From assembly GCF_002878395.1 (NCBI RefSeq), contig NW_025861622.1:133007-197006 (forward strand): 64,000 nucleotides of DNA, in the 5' to 3' direction. The stretch comes from Capsicum annuum. Taxonomy: Eukaryota; Streptophyta; Magnoliopsida; Solanales; Solanaceae. Shown here one piece after another: positions 33,331-46,520 of this stretch. A program made the position numbers and the translations under genes. Positions within the stretch are counted from its first letter, which is position 1, and each line of letters starts with the position of its first letter. Below the pieces are notes generated by a model. That model made no database searches. It saw only the letters and a program-made list of their open reading frames with translations, and had not been told where the DNA came from.

Positions 33331-35647
33331 TAAACACCTCGGATTTTGGACCTTAAAAATTTCATAAGCTTTGAGCTCACTATCTTGGTTATGATATGAC
33401 CCCACGAGTCGTAGTGTACTTGACAAGTTAGGAGACCCTTGTCATAAAATGACCAGTGTGTGGTGATGAGTTTCTATCCTCGGGACGATTTGAGGGAACG
33501 AGTCGTAAAGACTTATGAAGAACTATAACCAAATTATATAAGTCTGTAGCTTGATTCTGCTTTAAGTATGAGTGGCTCACTAAGAGCCATAGGGACATGT
33601 TACGAGTTGTGGGATGAAATTGTAGAAAGTCCAGTGTTTAGCCCATCTGAGTTCTGTGTTAACTACGACTGGACCTTATGAATTGTAGGGTCTTACTATG
33701 GGTATGTTGGTCGAGTCATAAGTATAGCAACTTGTGTACTTGGTAAGACTATCCGGGTTACAACTTATGGTGATGAGTCGTAAGGAGAGGTTACGAGTCA
33801 ATGGTTGACACATAGTCAAAGGAGATATTTTTCCAGCCCTTAAGTTAAGGGCATTCTAGACATTTCCTTTTTGCCTAACTTAAAACCCACGTCTTATAAC
33901 TTCTTTTGGTTATCCTTGGCCCTCATAAAAACATCAAAAAGACTCTCAAATACTCTCAAATCCTCAAGGTCAGGAACACTTAGGGTTTTCAAGAGATTAA
34001 TCAATTGAGGCTTTAGAGGGTGGTTTCTCTCCACACTACGTGGTCTTTAAGGCATGTTACTCTTCCCTGATTGTCAATTTTATCAGAGCATGTGATTTAA
34101 AGAACTATTCATGGAATATTTATGTTGGGATTTGAACTATGGGTTGAGGGTTTTTAATATAAATTGTTTAAATACTTCATTTGTGAAATTTATGAAACTA
34201 TTGTGTTTAAATTGATGGTTGGTAAATGCAATGGGGTGAATGGGAATGGTGGATGGAAATAGAGGTACTATGGAATCCCCAAATTGATTATTTTGGTATG
34301 GAAATTGGTAATAAACTCAACCCACTTGGATAATTGATTTTGATTTATGCATTACCACTTGGCTTGACTTATTTCTTGAAACTAATTCATGGTATAAACG
34401 GTTAAATGGTTAAGGATGGTTTTATTACCCTTATGGGGGTACAATGGAATCCCTAAGTAAATGATTTATGAAAACCTTGTGGGTTACACGGGAATCCCCC
34501 AAGAGATTTTAATAATGAAGTCTGCGGGGTACACATGAATCTCCTAAGTCTTGGTCTAATGATATTGCTTGAAAGCTATAGTCGGTATGACGATACCAAT
34601 TAATAATGCCTTAATAATTGACTCTTGGAATTGGTGGTTTGGTTATGTGTTGAATTTTCTAATTGGGCAATAAAGGGGGTTGTAATAGCTAGCCGTGAAG
34701 GTGTGAGTCCGAAGGAGAAAGACATAAAACTCATGTTTTTCGACATGAGGGTTGGTATTGGTAAATGTGTGCTTGTGGGGTACAAGGTAATCCCCCAAGT
34801 ATATACATTAGTATATGTATCATGGAGGGAAAAGTTTATAAGGGAATCTCTCTCCATTGATGATATCTTAGTTCGTGCAGCTAACAGGCACTAAAGCCCA
34901 TATAAGGGGTAACACTGGACGTATATAGCCCGTGGGTGAACTTATGACAGTAAAGCTACACAACCTAGGTTAAGGATTTGAAATGCATGCTAAACCTTGT
35001 TCCCTCTCCCGGCATGGTATATATGTATATATGTATTCACATATGGTTATGTGTATTGGTATGACTTGATTTTGGATTGATGTCATTAGTTTATGTTTAT
35101 CCCCGAGTTACATTGTTAGTGTTCACCCCGCTAACCATCTTCGAATGCTGTGTCTCTATGCGATTCAAGAACCAGCCATACTTCCATTCCTCTTGCTCAG
35201 TGACAAGGTGATTCAGGGACAACTTTCAAGCCAGACTAAAGTGGTGAGCTTTCATACTTCGGAAAAACCACATTTCATGCTATGGATTTCCTTATGTCTT
35301 TATTATTCCTTTGGTCTTGGTTTTGGATATGGTCGAGGGCTTGTATCGATGGGATATTCTTTGGTTTTGATTAGAAGAGACTACTGTGGGCACGGGTGGT
35401 GTCGGTATCGGTGTTGGCATTGGCATTGATATTGGTATTGGTTGGATTTTTGGTTGTCAATGGATGGTTTTTGTAATAGACTTTCTATAGTGTTTTAAAA
35501 TTGATATTCTCTTATCTTGTTATATGTTTGAAATTTATCTGATATGGGGTTTAAGGGGATCAATGGTTTGGGTGTTGGGGGTGGTCTCTGATTCTGTTTG
35601 GACTTGAGATACCCGACACGGCCAGGCCCGAGTTTGGATCGTTTTAG
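33331..35647 (+). repeat. Element B 3' LTR
   Basis: It starts (T)AAACACCTCGGATTTTGG and ends near GTTTTAG, followed by atact. It aligns to the 5' LTR throughout with roughly one difference in five or six bases by eye in the first 200 bp. No coding content; the open frames here mirror frames in the other copy only by sequence homology. Confidence 0.85.
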
Positions 35648-35652
35648 ATACT

Positions 35653-36889
35653 ATGAAAGCCAAGCCTAAAGTGCTTCAACACAAAGCTTTCCCCTTTTTA
35701 CACGACCTTGAAATGAACTAACATAGTCAAATATAACATCTACGTGTTAAAAAAAACCTATTGATACACATATTGTTCATATTTGGATCGGGTCAAAAAA
35801 ATATTCAAAAAAACAGTATGGAAATGAAAAGGGTAAAACTAAATTTTTGTTTTAGAAACACATTCCCTAAGGTCATAGGAGTCTCCATTTGAAAACCCAA
35901 ACAAAAATGGATTAAAACTGAGGTCCAAGATGAAGAGAAACTATTTTTAACCTTTCCCAGTAGAAACCTCAAAATCTTATTTCAAAATCATGATTAAAAG
36001 GTGTTTCCAAAGATGAAATCAATGAGAAATAATGGGGAAGGCGTTTAGAGGTTACCCACATGAATACGATGAAGAAACCCTAAAAAATTACCTTTCACAA
36101 AGCTCGAATGTCCAAACACAGAGTAAAATCATAAATTTGAGGTGTTTAAATTGTTTAGTGAATAGTGCTTCATGATTACAAACCCTACCTCATAATTGTG
36201 AGGGTTAACATTAACCAACAATTTAGCTAACCATCACGATCGGATTGCTCGGTATTTCAATCATACTGAGACAATTGGACCCGATCCTCCCAAAAACTAT
36301 CGTGATTATGATACCACTACCATAGAATCAAATGAATGATGTTATTGAGACTCATAATCACGATGAAGGGCCTGATGCACCAGAACCTGATGTACTAGAA
36401 AGTTTTCGAACTGACCTTCAAAATTTGTTCAGGACCTCACTAAAATAATCCATATTTTCTACCAGGCTTTTTTTGTCATTCCGAACTTAATGGAAACATT
36501 GGATTTTTGCTAAAAGATCATGTTCAACAAATTAATCCCCTGGACACTTATAAGGCTTAATTAACTTATTTTTCAAATACAGGGTCAAAATGAAAACCAA
36601 AGGATCTAAACCTAAACCAACCCTGCTACTAGTTTGAATTTGACATTCCAGACCTAATAGAACTTTCCAAATTGCCATCAGATAATTAAAACTAAAAACA
36701 ATGACCAAAGTAAATCATATGGATTTTAAAGCCTCTAAAAACCAACAACTCGCCCAAATTTGTTGCGATCACATCAAATGCCATGCCAACCATCCCCACA
36801 CATCAAAATCAACATGTAGCAACTACAAAGAAGAGCAAAATGGTCAAAATACATAAAAGCAAGATTTTAAAAATTAGGTCATTAAAACA
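35653..36889 (-). repeat. Element A 3' LTR, proximal part
   Basis: It continues the LTR after the B insertion ('atgaaagccaagcctaaag', 'acatctacgtgttaaaaa') and aligns to about 55290-56486. The minus-strand LTR start is at 36889 (TGTTTTAATGACC). The right copy lacks four bases here (TGGATGAC). Confidence 0.8.
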
Positions 36890-36905
36890 TCCACCACTAA
36901 GACTC
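36890..36905 (-). other. Polypurine tract of A
   Basis: On the minus strand 'gagtcttagtggtgga' immediately precedes the 3' LTR. The 'agtggtgg' part matches the usual position and composition. Confidence 0.65.
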
Positions 36906-36939
36906 TAGTTTGTCCTCGAACTAAAAGGACAATATACCT

Positions 36940-39857
36940 AAATTGATAAATAGCCTAGGGGTAATTTCTATGCATGTCAGTCTAGACCTCCTAAATAGCC
37001 TCCCTTGCAATATGGTGTCTACACTGAACCTTAGCCACATGAATATCTCTATAGTGTAACTGTCTAATATCTGTGGTTAAAATGGACACTCACCCCTCTA
37101 CAAAGGTCAATCTCTTGTACAAGTGAATCGAGTCCTAGCTAATCACGTGAGACTCATTTGATATATAGAACCAAAGAATAGATACATGAAAAATGGAATG
37201 AATGACTAAAAAGTCTGGAGGTAAGTCCAACTTATAAGAAACCTCTCTAATGGTTTGAAGAATCTCAATTGGACCTATGTATCTCGGGCTATGATTTCCT
37301 TTCTTCTAAAGCTGTATCACACCCTTTATATGTGGCACACAAAGAAAGACTCGATCTCTAATCCCAAACTTCAAAACCTGGAGCCCATCCTAAATCATTC
37401 AAATCCTATCCAAAAAGTCGTTAAGCAAGTCGGTACCATGAGGTCTAAGATCTGGTATCTCAAACCAACTAATAGGAGATCGACAATGCCTACCATACTA
37501 TGCCTCAAAAGGTCCCATCTCAATACTCGTGTTGTAGTTGTTATTACAAGCAAACTCCACTAAGGCCAAATGTTGCTTCTATTGATCTCTAAAGTCGATA
37601 ACACATGCGTGGAGAATATCCTCTAAAACCTGAATAGTCTGCGCCTACTGACCATCAGACTGGGGGTAGAACACTGTGCTAAGGTCAACCCGAGTACCAA
37701 ATTTCTCTTGAAAAGTCTGCTAGAAGGTAGAAGTGAACACTAAGCCTCTTTAAAAAATAATTGACACGGGTAACCCATAAAGATGAATTATCGACCAACC
37801 TCTCATCACAAAAGGAAAACTGAATAGGTACAAAATAGGATGATTTAGCAGACCGATCCATAATAACCCAAATTCTGTCAGAACCGAAAGAAGTACCAGG
37901 GTAGCCACTCATAGAGTCCATAGTGATCTGCTCCCCCTTCCACTCAAGGATAGGAATAAATTAAAATAAATAAAATATCCAAGCAGGTATGTCAACTTGC
38001 GGCCTGCTTCAATAGGTGAATCTCTAAAGTAAGACGACAGTCTCTAATGCTCTGCCTTCACTACCTAACAACACAAGTAACGAGCTACAAGGTCTTCCAT
38101 AGCCTTATTCATACCACCCCACCAATAAAGCTGCTTTAAATCACGATATATTTTGGTTACCCCTGGATGGATATAATATCTGGAACAATGTTCCTCCTTC
38201 AAAATCAATCTCGCCGACACACAAAATCGACTTTCCATCCTTAAAATACCATCAACATAAAATGATGCCGCCTTAGCCTTACCATTAAGCACTTATCTAA
38301 AATCATTCTCAAACTATTATCATCAAATTATTGAGTTCCATCCTGCTCTATCAAAGAAGATCTAGCATCAACAAAGGCTAAAACATGTTTGAGTGTCAAA
38401 ATATTAAGCCTAACCATATGGTTAACTAAATACTAAACCTCTATGTCTTAAGGCCAATCTTAGGTCAAGAGGTGAGCTAAACTCCTTATATTAGTAAACT
38501 TATGCTCAAGGCATCTATAACTGCATTGGCCTAGCTCATATAATATAGAACTAGGAGGTTATAATCCTTAAACAACTCAACCCACACTACCTCATATTAA
38601 GATCTAGATAGCTAAAGAAATACTTAAGGCTACGATGGTACAAAAAAATCTCACAAGGAACTCAATCAAATAACGACGCCACAACTTCAACACAAATATT
38701 ACGGCAGCCAACTCTAAATCATGGGTTGGGTAATTTCTCTCATGAGGCTTCAACTAATGAGAGGAATAAGAAATTACCTTCCCCGCTACATCAACACTAC
38801 TCCTAAGACAAAAACCTAAAGTATCATAAAACACAATAAAAGCCACACCCTCCCTGGGCAAGGTAAAAATAGGAGCCGAAATTAACATTTCTTTGAGCTT
38901 TTGAAATCTTTTCTCACACGCATTCAACTATAAAAATACCATTTTTTTGGAGTCAACTTAGTCAAAGAAACCATAATATAGTAAAAAACCTCTATAAAAT
39001 ACTATTAATAACCCGCCAAATTAATGAAACTCTGAATCTCGATAAGAGAAGTAGGTCTATCCAAATCACGAATCATCTTTATATTAGATGGATCAACCAT
39101 AATACTATCGCTGGTCACCATATGACCCAAGAAAGGGATATAATCCAACCAAGACTCACACTTGGAAAACTTGGTGTCCAATTTTTCATTACGCAACCTC
39201 CTACTACAATCCTTAAATTATCCGCATGTTTGGCCATACTCTTGGAATATACCAGGATGTCATCTATAAATACAATCAGAAAGGAGTCAAGATACGGTTA
39301 GAATGGTTTGTTCATCAACTCCATGAACTTTGCAAGGGAATTTGTCAACAAAACACATGGCGAAGAGCTCATAACTACCACAACAAGTTCAAAAAGCCAT
39401 CCTTGGAACATCAAAAGTTCTAATCTTCCACTGATGCTACCTAGATCTCAAATTAATCTTGTAAAACACTTAAGTACCCTAAAGCTGGTAACCAAGATCA
39501 TCAATGCATGAATGAAAATACTTGTTCTTAGTCATTACTTTGTTTTTCAGCCTATAATTAATATAAATACATATAAAACCATCCCTTTTATTCATGAACG
39601 AGATATAAGTACCCTAAGAAAATATACTAGGTCTAATGAACCCCTTACTCAACAAATCCAAGACTACTTATTTAACTCTTTCAACTCAGTTAGGGCCATC
39701 TTATAATAGGGGATAGAGTTGGGCTTGGTACCTAGCAACACATTAATAGCAAAATCAATATTCTAATCTAGAGGTATACCAAGAAATCTATAGAAAAAAC
39801 ATCTATGAACTCATAAACAACTCAAATAAAATACATAAAAGGTAGGAAGGAAACTAA
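36940..39857 (-). pseudogene. Element A pol: RT, RNase H, integrase, chromodomain (broken)
   Basis: RT begins at the F junction ('NIDFAINVLLGTKPNSIPYY', about 39790-39690). Its catalytic motif [11 protein letters not shown] is intact (DD codons at plus positions 39259-39264), the only RT in the window with both aspartates. It continues with '[20 protein letters not shown]' (39196-39005). RNase H covers about 38900-38680 ('[17 protein letters not shown]'). Integrase has 'YYIHPGVTKIYRDLKQLYWW' (38292-38065), the core 'RIWVIMDRSAKSSYFVPIQ' (37921-37685) and 'YPQSDGQ' near 37670. A chromodomain remnant 'VAKVQCRHHIAREAI' lies near 37040-36990. Numerous stops and frameshifts. Chromodomains of this class are known to bind histone marks and steer integration into heterochromatin. 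Confidence 0.88.
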
Positions 39858-41069
39858 TGTTGGGTGTATTTATGCACTCTAGTGTTACTATTCTAGCTTA
39901 TTTTTCCTTATTTTTAGGATAAATTGAGTGTTTAAGGTGTTGCTATTGATATAAATAAGAATCTAATTGATAAAGTGTGTGATTACAATATGCAAATTGT
40001 ATTCCAAACAAGTTTGGATTTAATTGGACCACTTAGAGTTCAATCGACGAAACTAGTGTTACTAGCTTGAGCTAGGAGCTTTTCTAGTCTCTTTTTTGAT
40101 TTGGTGTGATAGATGTTGTGTTGTTTGAACCTATAATATGTGTAGTGTGTTCTTTTAGGATATTTTATAAGCTATTTATGATGATATATAGATGAATTGA
40201 AGGCTGTAAAACTAAGGTAAAGATACCACAAAGTTAAGGATCAATGGAGAAACGTCCAATACTTGACAAGTTTTTGAGAAGCAAATTCTAGAGTGGTGTA
40301 GCGATAGGGGCGCATTGCGACCCCCATTTAACTCAAGCTAGCCTCGCATAGCGACCTCTATTTGACTCAAGCCATACTCGCATCGCGACCTCCATTAGTT
40401 CATTGATTTGCTTATCATTGTTGTTTGTGTGTTCATTCTTATTTTAACTATTTTGAGGCTTGATCACCCTTAGAATACACCCATTGTAAACCTTGTAAAC
40501 ATGGGTGAGGGAATAGGAAGATAGAATGTGGGATTGAACAAATTGTGGTTCGTAATATTTTATGAAATAAGAAATACAGATTAGTGTCTAGGATAGGGAT
40601 GTACTAAGATGCATTACTTGATTGAAACATAGGATGGTAGCTTAAAGAACTTAATTGAATTATTACATCCCTGCTCAACGATGTAGTTGTAATGTCCACA
40701 TTAGGTAATTGGTTAGAGGTCAGTAGACCATGATCAGGTGAATTACCCTACGCATCGACATCCAAGATAAGTCAATTAATGAATGAAAGTCAATAACATA
40801 GTACGATTGTTCATAGTGCTACATCCCTAGGTTTTAATCCTATTGATTGTCCAAGATCTTTACTTTATGCAATATTTACTTTACATGCAATTTACAAACT
40901 CAAATCTCTATTTTGGTTACTTTTTCACTAGTTGAATCTAAATTGTGAACTGAAATCGAACCATTGTTAACCAAGTCCCTGTGGGATCGAAACTTGGATT
41001 TTATTAGGCCACTTTAATATTTGATAAGACCACATACACTTGCATGTGTGCTTGGGCGCTGTTAGCAAC
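39858..41069 (+). mobile_element. LTR F inserted in element A pol
   Basis: About 1.2 kb interrupts A exactly between protease and RT; A coding resumes on both sides. It starts TGTTGGGTGTATTTATGC. Near the right edge it has 'gtgggatcgaaac' and 'cttgggcgctgttagcaac' (41051-41069), the latter resembling a degenerate Athila/Tat-type tRNA-Asp PBS, so the insertion may be an LTR with a PBS stub. Flanks actaa (39853-39857) and actag (41070-41074) could be a 5-bp target duplication with one mismatch. Orientation is taken from the PBS-like end. A 34-bp tandem repeat lies at 40311-40395. Confidence 0.6.
40311..40395 (+). repeat. 34-bp tandem repeat in LTR F
   Basis: About two and a half copies start at 40311, 40345 and 40379, each 'cgcat(t/a/c)gcgacc(c/t)c' followed by 'cattt(a/g)actcaagc'. 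The G+C-rich core contrasts with the AT-rich surroundings. Confidence 0.8.
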
Positions 41070-41074
41070 ACTAG

Positions 41075-41320
41075 TATCATGAACATGATCCAAATAAAAC
41101 AATCACCCTTTCTCTACCATGCGACAAATAAATAAAAAGGATACAAAACCCTTTGGACCTAAATTAAGAGTACCCTTCAAAACTAACCTTGGAATACCCA
41201 ACATAGCTAAGGATAACATCATAATTAATCATACTAAAGATAATCAAGTCTACCCAAGTCACATAACCTACAAAAGTAACCACAGAAGATTGATTAACCT
41301 GATCCACCACTAAAGAATCT
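41075..41320 (-). pseudogene. Element A protease remnant
   Basis: The minus strand reads 'PIGDSLVVDQVNQSSVVTFV' and, a little later, 'INYDVILSYVGYS', matching the retropepsin region that precedes RT in this lineage (compare 'VDLFELDMVDFDVILGMDW' in B). The active-site segment upstream is too decayed to read. F cuts it from RT. Confidence 0.6.
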
Positions 41321-41789
41321 CCTATAGGGTAGAAACATGAAGTGGCATAGTAAGGGGCTCATATATAATATCAAATCCAAAAGCAAAATATATAGACACG
41401 TACTAAAACATAATCCTAGGATTTAAATAATACAGAAGTAGATCTATAGAAAACTAGGACGATACTTATAATAACAACTCCAGAAGCCTCTACCTTGGGG
41501 ATCCCAAATATAGCTTAACACTGGCCACGTCCTCTCTCGAATTAAGTAACCCCACGACCATATGTATGAGCTTCTATACCTATTCTACTAGCACCTCTAG
41601 AAGTACCCCTAACCCTTTAAGATTTACCTTTCACTACAAACACCATAGTAGGGAAAAGATGAAGCTGAGAATTTTGCTGAGTGCGTCCATACACATGTCG
41701 AGGGAAATCCTTCATCATATAGATAAAATAATCATATATAAAAAATCCTATACGGCCTGACTTAATTTAAGATTGTGCAAAAACAATAA

Positions 41790-43013
41790 AATGACCAACC
41801 TGGCCTAAAGGATTGATATTGAAGACTCCACTCTCATGACTTGATACACCAGAAGTCGCAAAACCAAAAGGGCTACCACTTGATCCCTATAATATGTCCT
41901 GAAATATCCTACCTTGATAACCACAAGATCTTTTACTATAGAAATCCCTACCTCAGAAGGCATGTCCACTAAACTAACCTTGATGACACACTTTCTTGGT
42001 GCCTCCCAGAGTAGCCTAGATAATACACTCAATCACCTTGGCATGCTCAATAATAATTTTGAAAAAAGCCCCATAAACTGACATCTAAGTTGTAGGTAAC
42101 TGATATGTACCATCTACCCCCTTCACAAAATTCTTAATCCTCTTAGACTCGATGGAGGTACTAGTGGTTAAATATCAATATGAGGTGTGAAAGCATGCCT
42201 TATATTTGGTAAATGACATTTAGTACAGCTACAAATGATCAAAATCATCCCTCACCTAATCTCTCAAGCTATATGGTGCAAACCACTTTAAAAAAATCTT
42301 ATAAAATTGAGTCCAAGTCAAAGAAGGTGAACCCAAAGGCCCAAAACTAGCAAGCGACCTCCACCAATCCCTATCAATATTCATTAACTAATAGGTAATA
42401 TTAGCAACTCCATCAGACTCAATAGATCCAAGATTATGTAACTTCTTCTTACAATTAGTCAAAAACTCATAGGCATCCTCGCCAATAGATCCACTATAAT
42501 TTGGCAAACCTAAGCAGATAAACCTCTCAAATCTCTCAGGATCATCAAAATACATAACTACACCTAATGAATTCAAAGGGATAGTGAGTCTTGTAAGCAA
42601 GAGTCCATATGTGAGGTACCATAGATGATGGTTGTACATAAGATGTAGGAATGCCATACGAAGATACCGATATTGACGTTGAAATATCACTCTAAGTTTG
42701 AGAAACACCAGGGAAACTTAAGGGAACACCCTTTAAATAACTTAAGAGCTAAACCAAAAGAACCTAAAGCACTGGGTATCGACTGAATTTAATAGAACAT
42801 CAGCTATCCCTACACCCCATATCTGCTAACTATCTTAATAATATATAACCTTAGGCTTGAGAGAGGCCTCCGTTGCATGTCCTATAGGTGGGGTAGCTCC
42901 TATACCTCTAGGCCAACCCTAACCCCTGTATCATTTTTAAAATAGGGCTCCAATATCGGGTGTTGGCTTAGTATATCTAGCCTTTTTGGACCTAATCCTC
43001 ACTATCTGCACAA
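41790..43013 (-). pseudogene. Element A gag (broken)
   Basis: Capsid precursor. The best preserved part is at about 42570-42390: 'DPERFERFICLGLPNYSGS', 'EDAYEFLTNCKKKLHNLG', typical of Tekay/Del gag. A start cannot be placed securely; homology begins near 43013. The Gly/Ser/Gln-rich segment before the zinc knuckle is recognisable around 42030-41800; the knuckle itself is not. The 41321-41789 stretch joins it to protease with no readable domain. Confidence 0.7.
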
Positions 43014-43188
43014 AATTAAATTGAATACAAGTATAGAATATTTGGTATAAATAACCTGTATAACAAAATATCAAATTAGAAAAGTTTTGCCTAATGGCAT
43101 CTTAAATAAAAATACAGACGTGTACATACTGATTTTTGAGACTGTACTAGATAGACTACTGTTGCACTTATGAGACCGATGAACCTAG

Positions 43189-43202
43189 CACTCTAATACT
43201 AA
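43189..43202 (-). other. Decayed primer-binding site of A
   Basis: On the minus strand 'TTAGTATTAGAGTG' stands next to the LTR end where TGGTATCAGAGC is expected. G-to-A and C-to-T changes account for most differences. Confidence 0.65.
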
Positions 43203-43204
43203 TT

Positions 43205-43906
43205 TGTTAGGAACCAAAATAATTTCATCATGGCACTTATTATGGCCAAGACTTGATAAGTAAGACAATCACCCAAATAACAAAAAAAGACCAAAACCTA
43301 TCCCTAAACATTAACCATAGTAAGATTTATAGAATAATGTTTGGTCATATTATATATAAATGCAAAAGTCTAAACAAATACAACCATTCAAAAACTTTAT
43401 GTCACAAGTATAAGAGCAACTAAATACATAACTAAATCCAAAATTCTAGTCTATCTGTGAAGGAAATAAGTACAACTAAAGCTGGATGAGGTTTGAATTA
43501 GTCCCAAACTTTATAGCACATCAATACCTCAAAGAACCTAAAAACTCTGCATAGAGATCAGCTGCCACAGGTGGTACTCGAACTAGGATCTACACCAAAG
43601 GGAAAAACAGGAGTAAGTACGGTCCACTCATACTCAGTAGGTATCATAGGACCACTTAGAAAATAGAAAAAAATATAAGTAATGCAAACTATGAGTATGT
43701 TACCTATAAACAAAAAAGTCCAAATGGTAGCTCAAACCATCTCTGCTAATAGTTCTAATATAAATGCTAAAATAAAAACAACACAAATATACATGCAGTT
43801 TATACATTTACTAAATAAAAGTTAAGGGAAAGTAAATAATTACGAAAGATGCACATGTAACGCAATGCAATGATGCTTGAACAAATGATGAAAGTCATTG
43901 CATAAG
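43205..43906 (-). repeat. Element A 5' LTR, part next to the PBS
   Basis: It aligns to 24494-25210 of the other LTR and stops at the C insertion. The last five bases (ataag, 43902-43906) are the left target duplication of C. Confidence 0.8.
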
Positions 43907-46516
43907 TGTAATACCCCGAACTTTCTTTAAGTTAAATCTAGTCTCCAGAAGAGTTAGTGATGACTTTATAAATAATTTATAGTTAAATCAGATATAATTT
44001 CACCAATTTTAACTTTTTATCATCTGGGAAATTGAATTAGCTTTCCAACAATACCAATTTTGTTAAAATCCAGTATCGGCGTAAAAAGTTATGGACGTTT
44101 TAGTGAGAACTGTTAGAGCCACCCAGGTATGACGGGCAGGTTAACGGACCATCGATCTAGTGATGGACCATCGCCTAAACCATCGTAGCTAAGGAATTAA
44201 GTCAATCTTCTGGCTAAGGTGCAATGGACAGGTTGACGGACTATCTAGCTTGCGATAGATCATCACCCAAGTCGTTGCTACTAAGGCAGTGAGTTCGTAT
44301 TCAATTCCATGAGTGATGGTCAGAATGACAGACCATCGAGCTAGCGATGGACTATCGCAGATCCTATTCAATAATTTAATAATATTTTTAAAAGGGTATT
44401 TGGGTCTTTTCCCACCCGTTTTAACCCCTAATTATACTAGACTATAGCTCATAGCTTCATTATTTATTCACAACATCAAATTAGGGTTTTTCTCAAAGAT
44501 CAATCTCCAAGAACAAGAAACCCCAGGTGCTTAATCTCAAGTCAAGAATTTAAGTTTTCCTCCACCAATCTTCAAGAAATCATCCACCCAGTATGTTAAG
44601 TGTTGATTCATGGGTTCTTTTACCCATGAAGCTCAAGAATCCCATTTTTAAACTCATGAATTGTGATTTCCATGTGGTGGGTTGATTTTAATTATGTTGA
44701 TGTGGTGGTATGAATCCCAAGTTGGAGCCTTCATATACTTTTTCATGAAATTATGCTAGTATATGGGTTGGAAACTTACAAATTGAGTTGATTAAACTAA
44801 CCATGATGTATGAACTAGTGTATATGCCTAAGCCTAAGGTTATACATGCAATGTGTTTGATAAAATGCCCAAATAACAAGAATCATGCTTTAGGACTCAG
44901 TTAGGACCAAATTGATGAATCCATACTTTACCCTGATGATTAAAATAACTTCTATGTTATTTTTGTGCATTAAAATTATTTAATGGTTTGTTCGGGAGTT
45001 TAGCCTATGAAATTATGACATGTTTATATTATTTTCTATATATGTACCAAACCATGATAATCAAGTGCCTCATAAAATTCATCAATGATTGTATTATGGA
45101 TTGTTGACTATGGTCATGTGTCAAAAAGTGTCATGTCTTGTCAGTTTCATGCTATCTAGTCCTAGGGGTACTTATACCCATCAATTTAGCTGTGTGCCTA
45201 GAGCTAGTGTCATGTTTTCAAGATAATTTCAGTAAATCCATGTTCAGTAGAATTTAGTTAGTCTCATGACTCAGGAAAAACTCAGTAATCTCAGTAATCT
45301 CAGTAATCTTAGTCAGTTATCAGATCTAAGTAATATTTCTTTAGTCAATAGAACTTAGTAAACTCAGTCTAGTCAGTTAAGTATAATTAATTCAGTGTTC
45401 AATAAGATGGAAGTAGGATTTAGCATCAAGTGAGCCCAAGGATAGGACTCACCTGTGAGTAGAGGGTATGATTTTTAGAAGCAATCTTTGTGCTCCAGAA
45501 CTATGTAACCAGTGTAGGTTAAGACATCTAACTTGTTAGAAGAGGGTTGGTAAGGTGGATTAACCTGTTAGATGAGGGTCTCATAATTTTCTTTAGAGTA
45601 CCTATTAGATGAGGGATCACTCACAGCTTGTCCTTACCAGTGATGCAATTTTGACACCCTTCCAATTGGGGATATAGATTGGACTCCAACTCAGCTATAA
45701 TGCTTTATTTAGGGTATGTCAGTTAGATACAGTCAACTCAAAAATAATTCAGTCTCAGTCTCAGTGATAGAACTCAGATAGTTCTACAGAATTTAGTACT
45801 TCCAGATATATTCAACTCAAAAATAGTACCAGACTTATATAGTTTCATCAGAACCTAGACTGTCAGATACAGTCGCTCAGTATCAATTATTAGCACTTGT
45901 GTCATCTGTATTCAGATTCAGTAATGCCATGATCTCAGTTACAATTTATGTAGCCATATATGTATTCTCACATTCATGTTATTCATTCAGTTACTATTGT
46001 TCATGCATATAAACCTCTTCTATTTATCCTACCTCACTTACATACCAATATATTTAATTGTACTGACGTATTTGTGCTATGGTGTTTTATACCATAGGTT
46101 CAGAAGCACGAGCTCCAGTGCATCAGTAGTATTCCAGTCTCAGTAGTCAAAATTAGCAGTGAGTCCTCATCATTTGAGGAAATGACCATTACTTTATTAT
46201 TTCATTAATTAATTTATTTCATTAGTTAGAGTTAGTTTGGGACATGTCCCATCAACTCCTTATTTAGATAGTTTAGAGGCTTTCAGACTAGCATGTTCAG
46301 ACAGTTATTTTAGTTATTTTAGTATTGATATATCATATCTCCAGGTGTTATATTTTATCAGATCTTTGAATCTTAAGGCCTTTCATCCTTTATTTCGATA
46401 TTTATACTGTATATTATGCAGTGTATAGGTATATATATCAGTCATAGGTTAGTTTATGATCCTTCGGGGTCATGAGCACCTTGTGGCATTCTGAGTTCTA
46501 GATTTGGGGCATTACA
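43907..46516 (+). repeat. Element C 5' LTR
   Basis: 2610 bp, TGTAATACCCCGAAC to GGGGCATTACA. Three palindromic units (about 44145-44185, 44232-44277, 44328-44360) repeat 'gac(g)ga(c)catcga(g)cta(g)cgatggac'. A ten-base tandem of 'tcagtaatc' type is at 45287-45312. Promoter-like 'cctaattatactagactatagc' is near 44429. Confidence 0.9.
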
Positions 46517-46520
46517 AACT

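Larger units (their letters stand above)
25909..35647 (+). mobile_element. Element B: plus-strand chromodomain gypsy (Tekay/Del-like)
   Basis: Complete in outline: 5' LTR 25909-28237, tRNA-iMet PBS 28240-28252, gag, protease, RT, RNase H, integrase, chromodomain (to 33154), polypurine tract 33315-33330, 3' LTR 33331-35647. It interrupts the 3' LTR of A. The flanking 5-mers aaact (25904-25908) and atact (35648-35652) differ by one base. The uninterrupted other LTR of A (about 55263-55300) shows the pre-insertion sequence, which confirms the edges. LTRs are strongly diverged and all genes broken, so the insertion is old. Confidence 0.9.

Noticed and set aside
34600..34894. Open frames on both strands in the B 3' LTR (also 27231-27446)
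   Set aside because: They appear in both LTRs by LTR homology, are not kept at full length in both copies, and have no coding signature.
39226..39706. Overlapping plus-strand open frames
   Set aside because: They are antisense to the RT of element A, whose minus-strand translation gives the conserved FIDDILVYS motif.
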